Shown here: piece after piece, positions 63,588 to 64,000 of the stretch
How the letters are laid out: the number at the start of each line of letters is the position of its first letter
How positions within the stretch are numbered: the stretch's first letter is position 1
DNA from: Spirosoma luteum DSM 19990
Lineage (GTDB): Bacteria > Bacteroidota > Bacteroidia > Cytophagales > Spirosomataceae
Direction of reading: 5' to 3'
DNA: 64,000 bases
Assembly: GCF_000374065.1 (NCBI RefSeq)
Contig: NZ_KB893254.1
Span: 2,945 to 66,944, forward strand
The notes under the pieces: generated by a model
The model's database searches: none
What the model was told of the DNA's origin: nothing
Seen by the model: only the letters and a program-made list of their open reading frames with translations
Translations under genes and position numbers: made by a program

Positions 63588-64000
63588 TTATTGGTCCGTA
63601 TTTTTATCGATTATTTTATCTCCCTCCGTCGACTGTCCCCCTTCACGCGGCCCGCGCCGACGTTTCTTCCGACGTTTGTTCTTCCCGGCTTCGCTGGCAT
63701 CCTGGGCCGGCCGTTGCCCGTTGACCGGCAAAACATCAGAAAGAGCCGTTATTTTATCCGGTGTGGGTTTGTGTTCCGTATCAACTGCATCCGTCTGGCG
63801 GGGCCGTTCCTGTGGCGCTTCCCCAACCGGGACTTCCCGGTTTTCGGGCCGGCTCCTGCCCTCTCTCCGTTGTCCATCACGCCCCCCACGGTCGCGTCCA
63901 CCGTCACTCCGCCGGTTATCCCGACCCGCATCATTCCCACCACGTCCACCTTTACCCCGCAAACCGCTAAACCGTTTGGGGTCGAACACGGGCGATTTAC
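63588..64000 (-). CDS. C-terminal part of an Arg/Gly-rich protein, truncated by the window edge
   Basis: The minus-strand frame stays open to the end of the window, reading K-S-P-V-F-D-P-K-R-F-S-G-L-R-G-K at the edge. What is seen (about 137 residues) is a low-complexity, very basic tail: R/G/D repeats (GGRGG, GGRDRGGRDGQRREGRSR), a more acidic middle, a lysine/arginine cluster (KNKRRKKRRRGPR) and an acidic end. Such tails are common on nucleic-acid-binding Bacteroidota proteins (RGG-type). The N-terminal domain that would name it lies outside this window. Confidence 0.65.
   Translation of the reverse strand, partial: KSPVFDPKRFSGLRGKGGRGGNDAGRDNRRSDGGRDRGGRDGQRREGRSRPENREVPVGEAPQERPRQTDAVDTEHKPTPDKITALSDVLPVNGQRPAQDASEAGKNKRRKKRRRGPREGGQSTEGDKIIDKNTDQ

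Overview
The window looks like a chromosomal segment from a Bacteroidota bacterium, most likely a Cytophagales/Spirosoma-like organism (inference). The reasons are: TonB-dependent receptors, a type IX secretion (T9SS) component (PorQ) and a large protein with a T9SS-like C-terminus, families such as DUF2911, DUF4421 and DUF5916 that are typical of the phylum, and promoters of the Bacteroidota form (TTG, about 19 bases, TANNTTTG) instead of sigma-70 boxes. GC content is moderately above 50%. No phage, plasmid, CRISPR or complete insertion sequence is present. The content is mainly housekeeping, envelope and carbon-uptake genes.

Layout. 1-4250: a 21-bp direct-repeat patch that may be an insertion-sequence end, a DUF421 membrane protein, a truncated pterin-4a-carbinolamine dehydratase remnant, a large adhesin-like protein of 17-residue repeats, and a tRNA-Ser cluster containing a decayed third copy. 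4250-11300: MetX-like hydrolase, type I asparaginase, small secreted protein, NUDIX hydrolase, DUF2911 protein, GtrA protein, and a sodium:solute symporter coupled to a 41-residue membrane peptide. 11485-17508: a 2007-residue secreted nuclease with Calx-beta and Ig-like repeats. 17938-29172: class III aminotransferase, TonB-dependent receptor, DUF5916 protein with a 38-residue membrane peptide, phytanoyl-CoA dioxygenase-like protein, acyl-CoA carboxylase beta subunit, a small outer-membrane-like protein and PorQ. 29246-39574: GH20 hexosaminidase, HslU, a frameshifted S41 peptidase, an MFS transporter coupled to an unknown protein, MltG, YbgC-type thioesterase and a YihY family protein.

39575-44055 is an iron- or metal-uptake locus. 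A long non-coding leader ends in a perfect palindromic operator and a consensus promoter, followed by a siderophore-type TonB receptor and a secreted BNR/sialidase-like protein with Cys and His clusters. 44104-55805 holds DUF4421, quinone oxidoreductase, M14 carboxypeptidase, tRNA-Glu, a hybrid histidine kinase, a PQQ-type dehydrogenase fused to PKD and cytochrome c domains, and a TraB/GumN protein.

The most interesting unit is 56022-58460. It is a tight three-gene operon of a CheY-like response regulator, an RsbQ/KAI2/D14-type alpha/beta hydrolase with an intact Ser-Asp-His triad, and a histidine kinase whose PAS domain resembles that of RsbP. In Bacillus, RsbQ works with RsbP, a PAS-PP2C phosphatase. 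Here the phosphatase output appears to be replaced by a two-component output. The window ends with fused isobutyryl-CoA mutase (IcmF), a Gfo/Idh/MocA oxidoreductase and the Arg/Gly-rich tail of a gene that runs off the edge.
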